From the NCBI GenBank assembly GCA_944322855.1, contig CALUQG010000011.1:1-55481 (forward strand): 55,481 nucleotides of DNA, given 5' to 3'. Of the stretch, positions 26,242-34,850 are shown piece by piece. Made by a program: the position numbers and the translations under genes. The notes below the pieces were generated by a model, which saw nothing but the letters and a program-made list of their open reading frames with translations, ran no database searches and was not told the origin of the DNA. Positions within the stretch are counted from its first letter, which is position 1; each line of letters starts with the position of its first letter. The stretch comes from Candidatus Gastranaerophilales bacterium (lineage in GTDB: Bacteria > Cyanobacteriota > Vampirovibrionia > Gastranaerophilales > Gastranaerophilaceae).

Positions 26242-26451
26242 ATGCGTTTTATAAAAAATATTTACAACCAAAATACATTGCTGGCCATGCTTGATATCTG
26301 TATTAAAAATATGGCTGAAAATGAATACTGCAATCTATGCAGAATTTACAACAACAGGTTTCAGCCCTGTTGTTCTGATGAGGATTTGTGTCATTCACAT
26401 ATTTTTGAGGGAATTTTGATGAGGGTAAGAAAAAACAAAAGGAGATTTTAG
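26242..26451 (+). CDS. Cysteine-rich mini-protein, unknown
   Basis: 69-aa protein with a clustered set of metal-ligand-like residues, CNLC followed by PCCSDEDLCHSH (residues 31-53), and a basic tail RVRKNKRRF. A small zinc- or iron-sulphur-binding nucleic-acid protein is possible, but no family is recognised. The start has only a weak GGA 11 nt upstream. It lies 5 bp before the HTH gene, so the two are probably co-transcribed. Its shortness leaves some doubt that it is real. Confidence 0.5.
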   Translation: MRFIKNIYNQNTLLAMLDICIKNMAENEYCNLCRIYNNRFQPCCSDEDLCHSHIFEGILMRVRKNKRRF

Positions 26452-26456
26452 GGCAT

Positions 26457-26645
26457 ATGTATCTAAGCGAGGAGCAGAAACAGATAATAAAATATGTAAA
26501 AGCCGGATTTACAAATATTGAAATTGCTGAAGAACTGGGGTATAGTCCTGATACAATAAAGAAGAAACTCTGTTTTTTATACAGATTTTTCAATGTAAAA
26601 GGCAGAGCAAACCTTGTTACTAAAGCAATAAGACATTCTTTGTAA
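26457..26645 (+). CDS. Stand-alone LuxR/GerE-type HTH protein
   Basis: 62-aa protein made of just one LuxR-type helix-turn-helix. LSEEQKQIIKYVKAGFTN (3-20) and IEIAEELGYSPDTIKKKL (21-38) match the GerE pattern of a scanning helix, turn and recognition helix, followed by the dimerisation helix. No receiver or ligand domain, as in GerE itself. AAGGAG at 26440-26445 and AGGG just before the ATG both lie upstream. It is sandwiched between the Cys-rich mini-protein (5 bp) and the phosphatase (16 bp). Targets are unknown. Confidence 0.8.
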   Translation: MYLSEEQKQIIKYVKAGFTNIEIAEELGYSPDTIKKKLCFLYRFFNVKGRANLVTKAIRHSL

Positions 26646-26661
26646 AAATAAGAGAAAACTT

Positions 26662-27312
26662 ATGAAAAAAGCAGCTATTTTTGATTTGGACGGAACGCTT
26701 TTATACACACTTGAAGACCTCACGGACAGCACTAATTTTGCGCTTGCAAAATATGATTATCCGGTCTGTACATTGGAACAAATCCGCTCATATGTCGGCA
26801 ACGGTGTATACAAGCTTATAGAACGTGCTTTACCGGATGGAGCACAAAATCCTGATTTTTCTGTATGTCTTGAAACATTTAAAAATCATTACAAACAGAA
26901 TATGTACAACAAAACCCGGCCATACAACGGTGTTATTAAAATGCTGAAAGAATTAAAAAGTAAAAATATAAAAACCGCAGTAGTTTCAAACAAGTTTGAC
27001 GCTGCGGTAAAAGAATTATGCAGAAATTATTTTGGTGAACTGATAGATATTGCAGTTGGTGAAGCAGAAAATATTCAAAAAAAGCCTGCACCTGACGGAG
27101 TATTAAAGGTTGTTAAAAAACTTGGCTTGTCCTCTAAAGAGTGTGTTTACACAGGTGATTCTGAAGTCGATATACAAACGGCAAAAAATGCAGGAATGGA
27201 CTGTATCAGTGTAGACTGGGGCTACAAAAACAGAGATTTTTTAATATCGAACGGGGCGCTGCTAATCGTCTCAGATATAAAAGAATTAACCCAGAATATA
27301 CTTTCTCTTTAA
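26662..27312 (+). CDS. gph: HAD-family phosphoglycolate phosphatase-like hydrolase
   Basis: 216-aa HAD hydrolase with all four motifs: nucleophile FDLDGTLLYT (8-17), motif II Ser in VVSNKFD, motif III lysine in IQKKPAPDG, and motif IV TGDSEVDIQTAKNAG. The cap is helical and placed after motif I (subfamily IA), as in Gph and PpaX. It likely removes phosphate from 2-phosphoglycolate or a related small phosphate in the cytoplasm. Third gene of a likely three-gene operon with the Cys-rich and HTH proteins. Confidence 0.88.
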   Translation: MKKAAIFDLDGTLLYTLEDLTDSTNFALAKYDYPVCTLEQIRSYVGNGVYKLIERALPDGAQNPDFSVCLETFKNHYKQNMYNKTRPYNGVIKMLKELKSKNIKTAVVSNKFDAAVKELCRNYFGELIDIAVGEAENIQKKPAPDGVLKVVKKLGLSSKECVYTGDSEVDIQTAKNAGMDCISVDWGYKNRDFLISNGALLIVSDIKELTQNILSL

Positions 27313-27331
27313 ATTTTAAAATTTGTTAGTA

Positions 27332-27374
27332 TTGACAAACATTTTTTATTTTGTTAAAGTTAGTCTAGACTAAC
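27332..27374 (+). promoter_or_regulatory. Promoter overlapped by a 16-bp perfect palindrome
   Basis: -35 TTGACA (27332-27337), 17-bp spacer, -10 TAAAGT (27355-27360). GTTAGTCTAGACTAAC (27359-27374), a perfect 16-bp palindrome, starts inside the -10 and ends 12 bp before the ATG. Such placement would block open-complex formation when bound. Its TTAG..CTAA outline recalls DtxR/MntR-type metalloregulator sites, which is only a resemblance. Confidence 0.65.
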
Positions 27375-27386
27375 AAAGGTAGAGAA

Positions 27387-28472
27387 ATGAATATCAAATC
27401 ACTGGCTCGAAGCATAGATCAACCTCTTTTTTTGAATAAATTGCAAAAGAAAATGCCGTTTTTTCTTATATCAGCAGCCGCTGGCTATGGAATTTATGAC
27501 ACTTGCAAATTTTCCGGAAACAAAGATAAAAAAACAAGAAAAAATTATGCATTGAAAAATTTTATTATAATATCTACAACAGCTGCATCCTCATTAATTG
27601 GGGCAAACGGTTTAAAAATACGAGGAAAAAAGATTTTTCCTTCTTTAATCGAAAAACTGGACTACTCACAAATTGTAAAAACACAATCTGATGCTGTAGA
27701 AAAATATTTTTCAAACACTAATATTTCTGATTTAAAATTAAAAAAAATATTACAAAAAGCAAAGTGTTTTCCGCTTTCCCCGAACGAAGTCGATATCGTA
27801 TTAAAAAAGCTCCCCCAAAACAGAGAAAAAAGCGAATTGCTAAATATAATATTACCTGAACCAGAGAATCTAAAAGCCGGTGATATTTTTTCAGAGATAG
27901 GAAGACTTTCTCTTCTCGGAGCTATTCCGGTTGTCGGAGGTATTTTAGGAGGGATAACAGCTGATGCTGCAACTAAATCAATGTCCAAAAATTCAACTGC
28001 AAACAAAATAAAAGAAGGATTTTACCAGTATTTTGCCAACATATTTTTATGTAATGTCGGAGCCTGTGCAGCTTTGTTCACAGCAGAAGGATTACAAAAA
28101 GCCGGGATAATAAAACCTTTATCTGCAGTAAAAAAGATGGCTGTAATACTTACAGGAATAACAGCTACCGGTATTATTGGCGGAAGCTGGATTGCTAATA
28201 AATTAAGCCAAAAGTTAATCGATCCTCTTTTTGGGAAAAGCCGTAAAAATTCGCACAGAAAAGTTTATGAAGAAAGAAAACCGGAGCTTGCTGATATTGC
28301 ACTGCATGCCGATGATATTGCAACAGCTGGAGTTTTGTCCGGTTTCAAATGGATTGAACCGGCACTGCCTTTAATGTATTTTGTATCAGGATATCGTGCC
28401 GGTATTGGATATCGTAATAATTGCAAAGATACAAAATATAAAAAGCCTATTCATAACGAAGAGCATCAATAG
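27387..28472 (+). CDS. Multi-spanning membrane protein of unknown function
   Basis: 361-aa protein. Several apolar, Gly/Ala-rich segments are visible: residues about 25-37 (FFLISAAAGYGIY), 52-70, 173-196 (LGAIPVVGGILGGITADAA), 216-240, 248-268 and 305-330. No charged active-site pattern or known family is recognised. The pattern MNIKSLARSID at the start and a basic C-terminus suggest an inner-membrane protein. Ribosome site aggtagag 3-10 nt upstream. Transcription is probably controlled by the palindrome at 27359-27374. Its 3' end overlaps the convergent MacB permease gene by 26 bp. Confidence 0.7.
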   Translation: MNIKSLARSIDQPLFLNKLQKKMPFFLISAAAGYGIYDTCKFSGNKDKKTRKNYALKNFIIISTTAASSLIGANGLKIRGKKIFPSLIEKLDYSQIVKTQSDAVEKYFSNTNISDLKLKKILQKAKCFPLSPNEVDIVLKKLPQNREKSELLNIILPEPENLKAGDIFSEIGRLSLLGAIPVVGGILGGITADAATKSMSKNSTANKIKEGFYQYFANIFLCNVGACAALFTAEGLQKAGIIKPLSAVKKMAVILTGITATGIIGGSWIANKLSQKLIDPLFGKSRKNSHRKVYEERKPELADIALHADDIATAGVLSGFKWIEPALPLMYFVSGYRAGIGYRNNCKDTKYKKPIHNEEHQ

Positions 28473-29676
28473 GATTGAGTAATGAAGCCTTATATGCAGG
28501 GTAATATCCAAAAACTATACCAACTATTCCTGAGAACCCAAAAGATATTAAAATAGGAACAGCCGATATTACCACAGTCATTTCAGAGAACAAACCGACA
28601 ATTTTTGAGCCGAGAATACCTATAATTACCCCTATAACCCCACCGGTCAAAGACAGAAGTAACGCTTCAACAAGAAATTGTATTCTTATATCCATTGCTT
28701 TGGCACCTATAGCCATTCTAATTCCGATTTCTTTAGTTCTTTCTGTTACAGAAACCAGCATGATATTCATAATCCCGATTCCGCCGACCAAAAGTGATAC
28801 AGAAGCGATTGAACCGAGCAAAATTGCCATGGTGTTTGATGCCTGCTTTGCTGTTTCAAGCATCTGAGTAAAATTTCTTATGGTAAAATCATCTTCTTTG
28901 GTTTTTCCAAGATTATGGCGCTCTCTTAATAATTCAGTAATTTCTTGCTGAGCAGAATCTAAGCTTTCTTCATCTCTTGCCTGCACGCTTATATGCTTAA
29001 CCATACCAGGAAAATCAGTACCAAAAAGCTTTTTTTGAGCAGTAGTAATAGGGATTAAAACTGTATCATCCTGATCCTGCCCCATTCCGTTTTGTCCTTT
29101 TGGTTTCAGAATTCCTATGACTTTAAATGGCATTCCGCCTATGCGGATAGTTTTGTTAACCGGATCCATATCACCAAATAGATTTGTGGTTACCGTTGTT
29201 CCCAGCACTGCAACCTTTGTTGTGTTTTTCAGATCATCTTCTGTAATTCCACGGCCGGATTCGACTTCCCACATTCTTATAGGCATAAATCCAGGCGTTA
29301 TACCATTTACAGTCGTTGACCAGTTCTGGTTTGAATAAACAAGCTGCTGAACCTGACCTACGGTTGGAGCAACTTCCAAAACAGACGGACAGTGCTTTAG
29401 CATTGCTTCTGCATCTTTTATTGTCAAAGTAGGCTGTGTACCGCTGCCCATTCTGACTCCGCTTGATGTTGTAGAACCTGATAATACCATCAAAAGGTTT
29501 GACCCCATTGACGCAATATCTTTATTTATTCTCTGTTTTGCGCCTTCGCCAATTGAAAGCATAATTATGACAGCGCTTACACCGATAATTATACCGAGAC
29601 TTGTCAATATAGAGCGCATTTTATTAACTTTCAAAGATCGGAGAGAAATTTTAAAAGTAGACTCAAAATCAATCAT
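28447..29676 (-). CDS. MacB-type ABC transporter permease
   Basis: 409-aa FtsX/MacB-like permease. One N-terminal membrane helix (SILTSLGIIIGVSAVIIML, about 23-41), a periplasmic MacB_PCD domain (about 50-270) and three C-terminal helices (AILLGSIASVSLLVGGIGIM, ALLLSLTGGVIGVIIGILGS, ILISFGFSGIVGIVFGYYP). MacB is normally one polypeptide with an N-terminal ATPase; here the ATPase is a separate upstream gene with a 4-bp ATGA overlap. It would energise efflux of a macrolide-like, peptide or lipid substrate through MacA and TolC. Last gene of the tolC-macA-ATPase-permease operon; its tail overlaps the convergent unknown gene by 26 bp. Confidence 0.92.
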   Translation of the reverse strand: MIDFESTFKISLRSLKVNKMRSILTSLGIIIGVSAVIIMLSIGEGAKQRINKDIASMGSNLLMVLSGSTTSSGVRMGSGTQPTLTIKDAEAMLKHCPSVLEVAPTVGQVQQLVYSNQNWSTTVNGITPGFMPIRMWEVESGRGITEDDLKNTTKVAVLGTTVTTNLFGDMDPVNKTIRIGGMPFKVIGILKPKGQNGMGQDQDDTVLIPITTAQKKLFGTDFPGMVKHISVQARDEESLDSAQQEITELLRERHNLGKTKEDDFTIRNFTQMLETAKQASNTMAILLGSIASVSLLVGGIGIMNIMLVSVTERTKEIGIRMAIGAKAMDIRIQFLVEALLLSLTGGVIGVIIGILGSKIVGLFSEMTVVISAVPILISFGFSGIVGIVFGYYPAYKASLLNPIDALRYE

Positions 29677-30410
29677 AATATGCCCTCCGAATTAACTTTG
29701 TCCAGTGCATCAAGTCCTTTTTGCTCCTTGTTGCGCTCATCGGAAATAATTTTCCCGTCTTTGAATCTGACAATTCTCTTGCAATACTCTGCAATATCAG
29801 GTTCATGTGTAACAAGTATAATTGTTTTTCCTGCAACCGCATTCAATTTTACAAAAAACTCCATTACTTCGATTGAAGTTTTGGTATCAAGGTTACCTGT
29901 AGGTTCATCAGCCAGTATAATCGGAGCGTCATTTACTATAGCTCTTGCTATTGCAACTCTTTGCTGTTGTCCGCCGGACATCTGGTTTGGAAGATGGTGT
30001 TCTCTTTTTTCCAATCCCACTATTTTCAATGCGGCTTTGGCTCTTTTTATTCTTTCTTCAGGAGGCACTCCTTTGTATATCATTGGCATTTCTACATTTT
30101 CTATAGCAGATGTTCTTGATATCAAGTTAAAGCCCTGAAAAACAAATCCAAGCTTAAGATTTCTTATCTCGGACAATTCATCCATAGACATTTTCGAAAC
30201 ATCTATTCCGTCTAAAAAATATGAGCCTGATGTGGGTTTATCCAAGCAGCCAAGAACATTCATACAGGTAGATTTCCCTGAACCGGATGCGCCCATAATA
30301 GCGACAAACTCTCCACTTTCTACAGACAAAGATACATCATCAAGAGCATTGAAAGATGTTTCGCCTGTAGAATAGGTTTTTATTAAATGTTTAATCTCTA
30401 TAAGTGCCAT
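29673..30410 (-). CDS. MacB/LolD-type ABC transporter ATPase
   Basis: 245-aa nucleotide-binding subunit. Walker A MGASGSGKST (about 39-48), Q-loop FVFQGFNL, signature MSGGQQQRVAIARA (about 142-155), Walker B IILADEPTGNLD and the switch histidine in LVTHEPDIAEYC. Sequence type matches the MacB/LolD/FtsE group that works mechanically rather than moving substrate through the membrane. It overlaps the permease by 4 bp and lies 8 bp after the adaptor gene. Confidence 0.95.
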   Translation of the reverse strand: MALIEIKHLIKTYSTGETSFNALDDVSLSVESGEFVAIMGASGSGKSTCMNVLGCLDKPTSGSYFLDGIDVSKMSMDELSEIRNLKLGFVFQGFNLISRTSAIENVEMPMIYKGVPPEERIKRAKAALKIVGLEKREHHLPNQMSGGQQQRVAIARAIVNDAPIILADEPTGNLDTKTSIEVMEFFVKLNAVAGKTIILVTHEPDIAEYCKRIVRFKDGKIISDERNKEQKGLDALDKVNSEGIL

Positions 30411-30418
30411 TTTTTATC

Positions 30419-31585
30419 CTAAAATAGTCTCATCGGACGTCTTGAACCCTGAGCGGAGGCTTCTTTTTCGCCTCTTTTTCTCAGGATAACTCTATCATTT
30501 TCCTTAAGTTCATCAGAGATAATCTGCGTTCTGTCACTGTCTTTTGCACCTGTTTTAATAGATATCCTGTGAGGTTTATTATTTTTAATAATCCATAACC
30601 CCTGATCTTTATATTTTTTACCGCCGGTAATTTCTTTTGGAGTAAATCTGAGAGCATCAGTCGGAACACAGATTACATTCTCGCTTTTGTTTGTAATTAT
30701 AGAAACATTAGCCGTCATACCGGGTATCATTTTATTTTCTTTGTTGTCAACCTGAACAATTACAGTATAAGTAACGACATTGGAAACTGTTGTAGGTGCG
30801 ATTCTTACTTCAGAGACTTTTCCATGAAATACTTCATCAGCATAGCCGTCGAGCGTGTATTCAACTTCTTGTTCTTTTTTTATTTTCCCGATGTCTGCTT
30901 CTGAGACATTGACCTCTATTTGCATTTTTGTTAAATCTTTTGCTACCTGAAATAAAGTCGGAGTCTGGAAGCTTGCTGCTACTGTTTGACCTACGTTAAC
31001 AGCTCTTGATACAACAATTCCGTCAACAGGTGAAATTATTCTTGTATATTTCAAATTAGTCAAATTGTTGTTCAAAGTAGCCTGTGCTTGATTTATAGTC
31101 CCTTGAGCAGCAGCTATCTGGGCAAGATCGGATTTGTATGTAGCTTCCGCAAGATCAACTTCACTTTTTGCTACATAGTTTTTTGTATAAAGTTTTTTAT
31201 ATCTTTCATAATTTTTTTTGTCATAAACAAGCATAGCCTGAATTTTAGCTTTGTTAGAACGAGCAGCCTCTAAATCTCCTCGGGCTTTGTCTACCTGAGC
31301 CTGAAACAGTGATGTATCAATTTGTGCAAGAAGCTGTCCTTTTTTAACCTTTGAGTTGTAATCAACATATATTTCTTTAATCATGCCTGAGACCTGTGAA
31401 CCAATATCTACAGTATCAACAGGATTTACAGTTCCGGAAGCCTCAACTGACTCTATTATTGTTTTTCTTTTTGCCGGAACAGTCACATAATCAGAAGCTT
31501 TGTTTTTGTTTATTAACAGTGTAGCTCCACAAAGTATTATCAATGCAAGAAATGATGATATTATAATTGTTATCTTTTTTTTCAT
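30419..31585 (-). CDS. macA: MacA-type periplasmic adaptor (membrane fusion protein)
   Basis: 388-aa HlyD/MacA adaptor linking the inner-membrane permease to TolC. A single N-terminal membrane anchor (IIISSFLALIILCGATLLI, about 7-25), lipoyl half-motif SVEASGTVNPVDTVDIGSQV (46-65), an alpha-hairpin (about 95-175, alanine- and lysine-rich), the second lipoyl half (IISPVDGIVVSRAVNVGQ) and beta-barrel and proximal domains. No lipobox is present. Its start overlaps the TolC stop by 4 bp. Confidence 0.92.
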   Translation of the reverse strand: MKKKITIIISSFLALIILCGATLLINKNKASDYVTVPAKRKTIIESVEASGTVNPVDTVDIGSQVSGMIKEIYVDYNSKVKKGQLLAQIDTSLFQAQVDKARGDLEAARSNKAKIQAMLVYDKKNYERYKKLYTKNYVAKSEVDLAEATYKSDLAQIAAAQGTINQAQATLNNNLTNLKYTRIISPVDGIVVSRAVNVGQTVAASFQTPTLFQVAKDLTKMQIEVNVSEADIGKIKKEQEVEYTLDGYADEVFHGKVSEVRIAPTTVSNVVTYTVIVQVDNKENKMIPGMTANVSIITNKSENVICVPTDALRFTPKEITGGKKYKDQGLWIIKNNKPHRISIKTGAKDSDRTQIISDELKENDRVILRKRGEKEASAQGSRRPMRLF

Positions 31586-33120
31586 CTTACCCCCATGGAT
31601 TTTTGGAATTGTTCTTTTGCAACATTGTAATCAAACACTGCCTGAACCAGTGCCAGCTGGGCATTGTTGTAATTTGTCTGTGCCTGCTGCAGTTCAATAA
31701 AATTCCCCAGGCCTACAGTGTATCTGCCGTCAGCCAGTTCAAAATTTTCAAGTGTCTGTTGAACTTTTTGAGCCATAAGAGGAATTTTTCTTTGCAATAC
31801 AACCATATTTACATAGTTATTTTTAACTTCAAAATATATATTTTTCTTTGACAGTTCAATATTTTCCTGTGCCATTTCGAGATATGATTTTCCCTGTGCA
31901 ACACTGTATTTTATATCCATGAAATTCAATACAGGCATATCTAATGAAATTCCTACATTAAACCCTGTATTTGATACATCACTGTTTTTTCTGTAGTTAT
32001 AACCGGCATTGGCGCTAAGTTCAGGGAAATAAGAACGTTTAATCGCCTTCAAAGATTCCTGCTGGGCACGCTCTACCATCAAAAGAGATTTCAAATCCGG
32101 ACGATTTTCATAAGCCTTTTCTATTGCATCATTTACAGGCAAAATCAGCGGTTTAAATTTGTAATTTTGAAAAATATCCTGTTTTTCAATTCCTGACGTC
32201 AGTATTGTAGTTTTTTCAAATTCATCACTTCCACTTTTGGGAATATATTTCACATTAACTTCGGTTTTAGGTTTGTTAGATTTTTGAAAATTAAAGCTTT
32301 CAGTGTTTTTTAAGACATATTCAGGTGCGTCTTTAAAATACATAGCATTATTAAGATTTATAATAGCATTATCATACCGGCCCTGTGCTTCAACGAGCGA
32401 AATCTGTGCATCTGTCAGATAGACCTGCGCATTTACAACATCAATTTTTGATTTCAGACCTTCCTGAAAAAGTGCATTAGTTCTGTCGTAGTTAAGCTGG
32501 TTTATCCTTACCGAGCGCTCATAGACATCTACATTAGCCTGAGCGGCAAGAGCCTCAAAATATGCCATTTTAACTGCATATACAGTATTCAATATTATAT
32601 TTTCCAAATCATAACCGACTGATTCTCTGTTGTATTTCTGCATATTAATTCTGGCAGTAGTTTTACCAAAGTTCCATATAAGCTGGTTGACCCCTAGGTT
32701 CAATTGATAATATGTGTTATCGGAAGATGTACTGCCACCCTGATTATAAAATCCGCCGCCTCTTCCCGAATTTTTGTTGTGCTGTGAATTAAAACCTGTT
32801 CCGACTGTAAGATTCGGGAAATAATCAGCCTTTGCTAAACCGACATCGGAATTTGCAATATCTTTTTGAGTTTCTCCGATTTTTATATTCGGATCGTTTT
32901 TAAGAGCTATTTCTATACAATCATCAATCGAATATTCGACAATCCCGTTTATTGTTTTTTGTTTTTCTACAGCAGGTTGTTCTGTTTTAGATTGATTTTT
33001 ATTTTTATCTTTCTTCAAAAATAGTGTAAAACCTTTTGCATAACAGACAGAAGTCTCTGAGAAAAGAAAAATTATCAACAGAGTATATGTCACAACCTTT
33101 TTTATAATTTTTATTTGCAT
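31582..33120 (-). CDS. tolC: TolC-family outer-membrane efflux channel
   Basis: 512-aa outer-membrane factor, first gene of the pump operon. Signal peptide VVTYTLLIIFLFSETSVCYA (about 9-28). Two OEP repeats follow: first about 58-270 (SIDDCIEIALKNDPNIKI start), second about 325-510 (VNDAIEKAYENRPDLKSL start), each giving strands and long coiled coils. An unusual insert between the repeats (about 270-320) is lysine- and serine-rich. It completes a trans-envelope conduit with MacA and split MacB. The promoter is at 33161-33188. Confidence 0.93.
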   Translation of the reverse strand: MQIKIIKKVVTYTLLIIFLFSETSVCYAKGFTLFLKKDKNKNQSKTEQPAVEKQKTINGIVEYSIDDCIEIALKNDPNIKIGETQKDIANSDVGLAKADYFPNLTVGTGFNSQHNKNSGRGGGFYNQGGSTSSDNTYYQLNLGVNQLIWNFGKTTARINMQKYNRESVGYDLENIILNTVYAVKMAYFEALAAQANVDVYERSVRINQLNYDRTNALFQEGLKSKIDVVNAQVYLTDAQISLVEAQGRYDNAIINLNNAMYFKDAPEYVLKNTESFNFQKSNKPKTEVNVKYIPKSGSDEFEKTTILTSGIEKQDIFQNYKFKPLILPVNDAIEKAYENRPDLKSLLMVERAQQESLKAIKRSYFPELSANAGYNYRKNSDVSNTGFNVGISLDMPVLNFMDIKYSVAQGKSYLEMAQENIELSKKNIYFEVKNNYVNMVVLQRKIPLMAQKVQQTLENFELADGRYTVGLGNFIELQQAQTNYNNAQLALVQAVFDYNVAKEQFQKSMGVR

Positions 33121-33160
33121 TAACTAGTACTCAATTTTATTTTATCTATTGACAATAACG

Positions 33161-33188
33161 ATTTTATTCAAAAATTGTTCATTTTCAA
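33161..33188 (-). promoter_or_regulatory. Promoter of the tolC-macAB operon
   Basis: Minus-strand -35 TTGAAA (plus 33183-33188), 16-bp spacer, -10 TAAAAT (plus 33161-33166); about 33 nt of leader precedes the tolC ATG. Confidence 0.45.
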
Positions 33189-33252
33189 TCATTCTTATAA
33201 TTTATATATAGTGTAATAAAGTAACAGGCTCATATACATCATAAAAAAATAT

Positions 33253-33262
33253 GTGTTATAAT
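33253..33262 (+). promoter_or_regulatory. Extended -10 promoter of the flippase gene
   Basis: TGTTATAAT (TATAAT at 33257-33262) with a weak -35. The same GTGTTATAATTT word precedes the exported-protein gene at 51918. It implies a 5' leader of about 120 nt before 33392 that contains no obvious structured element. Confidence 0.4.
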
Positions 33263-33391
33263 TTTTCTATAAATTTTTGGAAGAATTGGTAGAAGAATAA
33301 ATAACAAGAAATTATGTATAGTAAATGTCAAAGCATTATGATTGTTTTGAAATCTGTATATTATTTATTGTTGGCAAGTGAGTATTAGATA

Positions 33392-34846
33392 ATGACAAAT
33401 GAAGTTAGAAAACATATAAAAGAAGTTGCAATTCCAATAAGAGATATATTAAAAGATATGCTGAAATATGCACCGTCCAAGCTATTTGGACTCCTGGGGA
33501 ATGCAATCATTATTCCGATTTATACTAACTTACTTTCACCTTCTCAATATGGTGCATATGCAATAGCTCTTGCCGTTTTAAGTTTCTTATGCATACTTTT
33601 CTCCGATTGGGTCGGACTTTCTGGATTAAGATTTTTTAGACAAAATCAGTTAACAGACAAAATTCCTAATTATTTGTCAACTCTTTTTGTAATTTTAGGT
33701 TCAAATTTGTTTGTTATGTATATTCTTGCATTTCTATTCAGGAATAAATTTTACTCTTATTTTTCAATTCAGCCGAAAATATTTCTGTTTATTCTTGTTT
33801 TAATCATTCCTGTCGCTTTAAGAGCCTTGTTGTTTCAGGTTTTGAGAGCACAGATAAAACCCGGAGCATTTACAATTTCAACAATAACTAACCAGATTTT
33901 GACAATTGTTATTTCTGTTTTTATATTGAAATTCTTTAATCTTGGCGCAGTTTCCATTCTTATCGGTATGGCAATATCTATATCGATAATTGATATTGTT
34001 TTAATATTTCAAAGCGACATTTTAAAATACATTAAATTTAATATGCCGAATTTAGATATGATTAAATCAATATTCTGGTATGGTGTTCCGCTTGCTATAG
34101 CATCTATCAGCCTTTGGATGATTAATCAAAGCAACAAATTTATAACTTCGCATCATTACGGCTTAAAGGAAGCAGGTCTTGTGGGTGTCGCATATAATAT
34201 GACATTTCCTATATTAATGACCCTTTTTGCTATTATAACAATTGCTGCATTTCCGAGAGTCATAAACCTTTATGAAGATAAAATAAATGTAAAAGGTGTT
34301 ATTTCGAGATTAACCGCATATTATGTACTGGTTTCAATACCTCTTGTACTTGTTATCTGCGCATACGCACCGGATCTTATTACATTATTTGCGAATTCAA
34401 AATACCAAAATGCTTATATTTTGCTTCCATATTTTGCTTTTAGCGCATTTTTTCTTAGCTTTACAGATTACACTACAATGCAATACCACCTTGCAAACAA
34501 AACCTATGTACTTACAATATTGAAAGTTGTTTCAGGAATAATTGGATTAGTTCTAAACATTATATTAATCCAAAAACTCGGTCTGTTAGGTGTAGGTGTT
34601 GCAACACTTATAGCCAACATATTGTATTTCCTGTTAACTGTTTGCATTGTTATACCCGGTTTGGAATGGGAAATCCCCTATAAAAGAATTTTTCATAATC
34701 TTTTATGTTTAATCCCTCCTGTTATTTTATGGTATTTTATGAAAGATTCTTTCCTGTATGTAGGTGCGCAGATAATGATACTGCTGCTTTTCTACTACTG
34801 GCTGTTTTATCTTACAAATAACAGAAGAAAAAACTTTTTGGATTAA
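33392..34846 (+). CDS. Wzx-like polysaccharide flippase (MOP superfamily)
   Basis: 484-aa integral membrane protein with about 12-14 hydrophobic segments, starting LFGLLGNAIIIPIYTNLLSP (about 32-51) as in Wzx/RfbX O-unit or capsule-repeat flippases. These proteins move lipid-linked oligosaccharides from the inner to the outer leaflet of the inner membrane. The last helices end in ILLLFYYWLFYLTNNRRK. It stands apart from other glycan genes except for the next exported protein, 4 bp downstream. Confidence 0.88.
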   Translation: MTNEVRKHIKEVAIPIRDILKDMLKYAPSKLFGLLGNAIIIPIYTNLLSPSQYGAYAIALAVLSFLCILFSDWVGLSGLRFFRQNQLTDKIPNYLSTLFVILGSNLFVMYILAFLFRNKFYSYFSIQPKIFLFILVLIIPVALRALLFQVLRAQIKPGAFTISTITNQILTIVISVFILKFFNLGAVSILIGMAISISIIDIVLIFQSDILKYIKFNMPNLDMIKSIFWYGVPLAIASISLWMINQSNKFITSHHYGLKEAGLVGVAYNMTFPILMTLFAIITIAAFPRVINLYEDKINVKGVISRLTAYYVLVSIPLVLVICAYAPDLITLFANSKYQNAYILLPYFAFSAFFLSFTDYTTMQYHLANKTYVLTILKVVSGIIGLVLNIILIQKLGLLGVGVATLIANILYFLLTVCIVIPGLEWEIPYKRIFHNLLCLIPPVILWYFMKDSFLYVGAQIMILLLFYYWLFYLTNNRRKNFLD

Positions 34847-34850
34847 TTTT

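Noticed and set aside
25352-28472. Prophage remnant around the CI-like repressor
   Set aside because: No integrase, terminase, capsid or tail gene is visible, and the flanks are ordinary genes.
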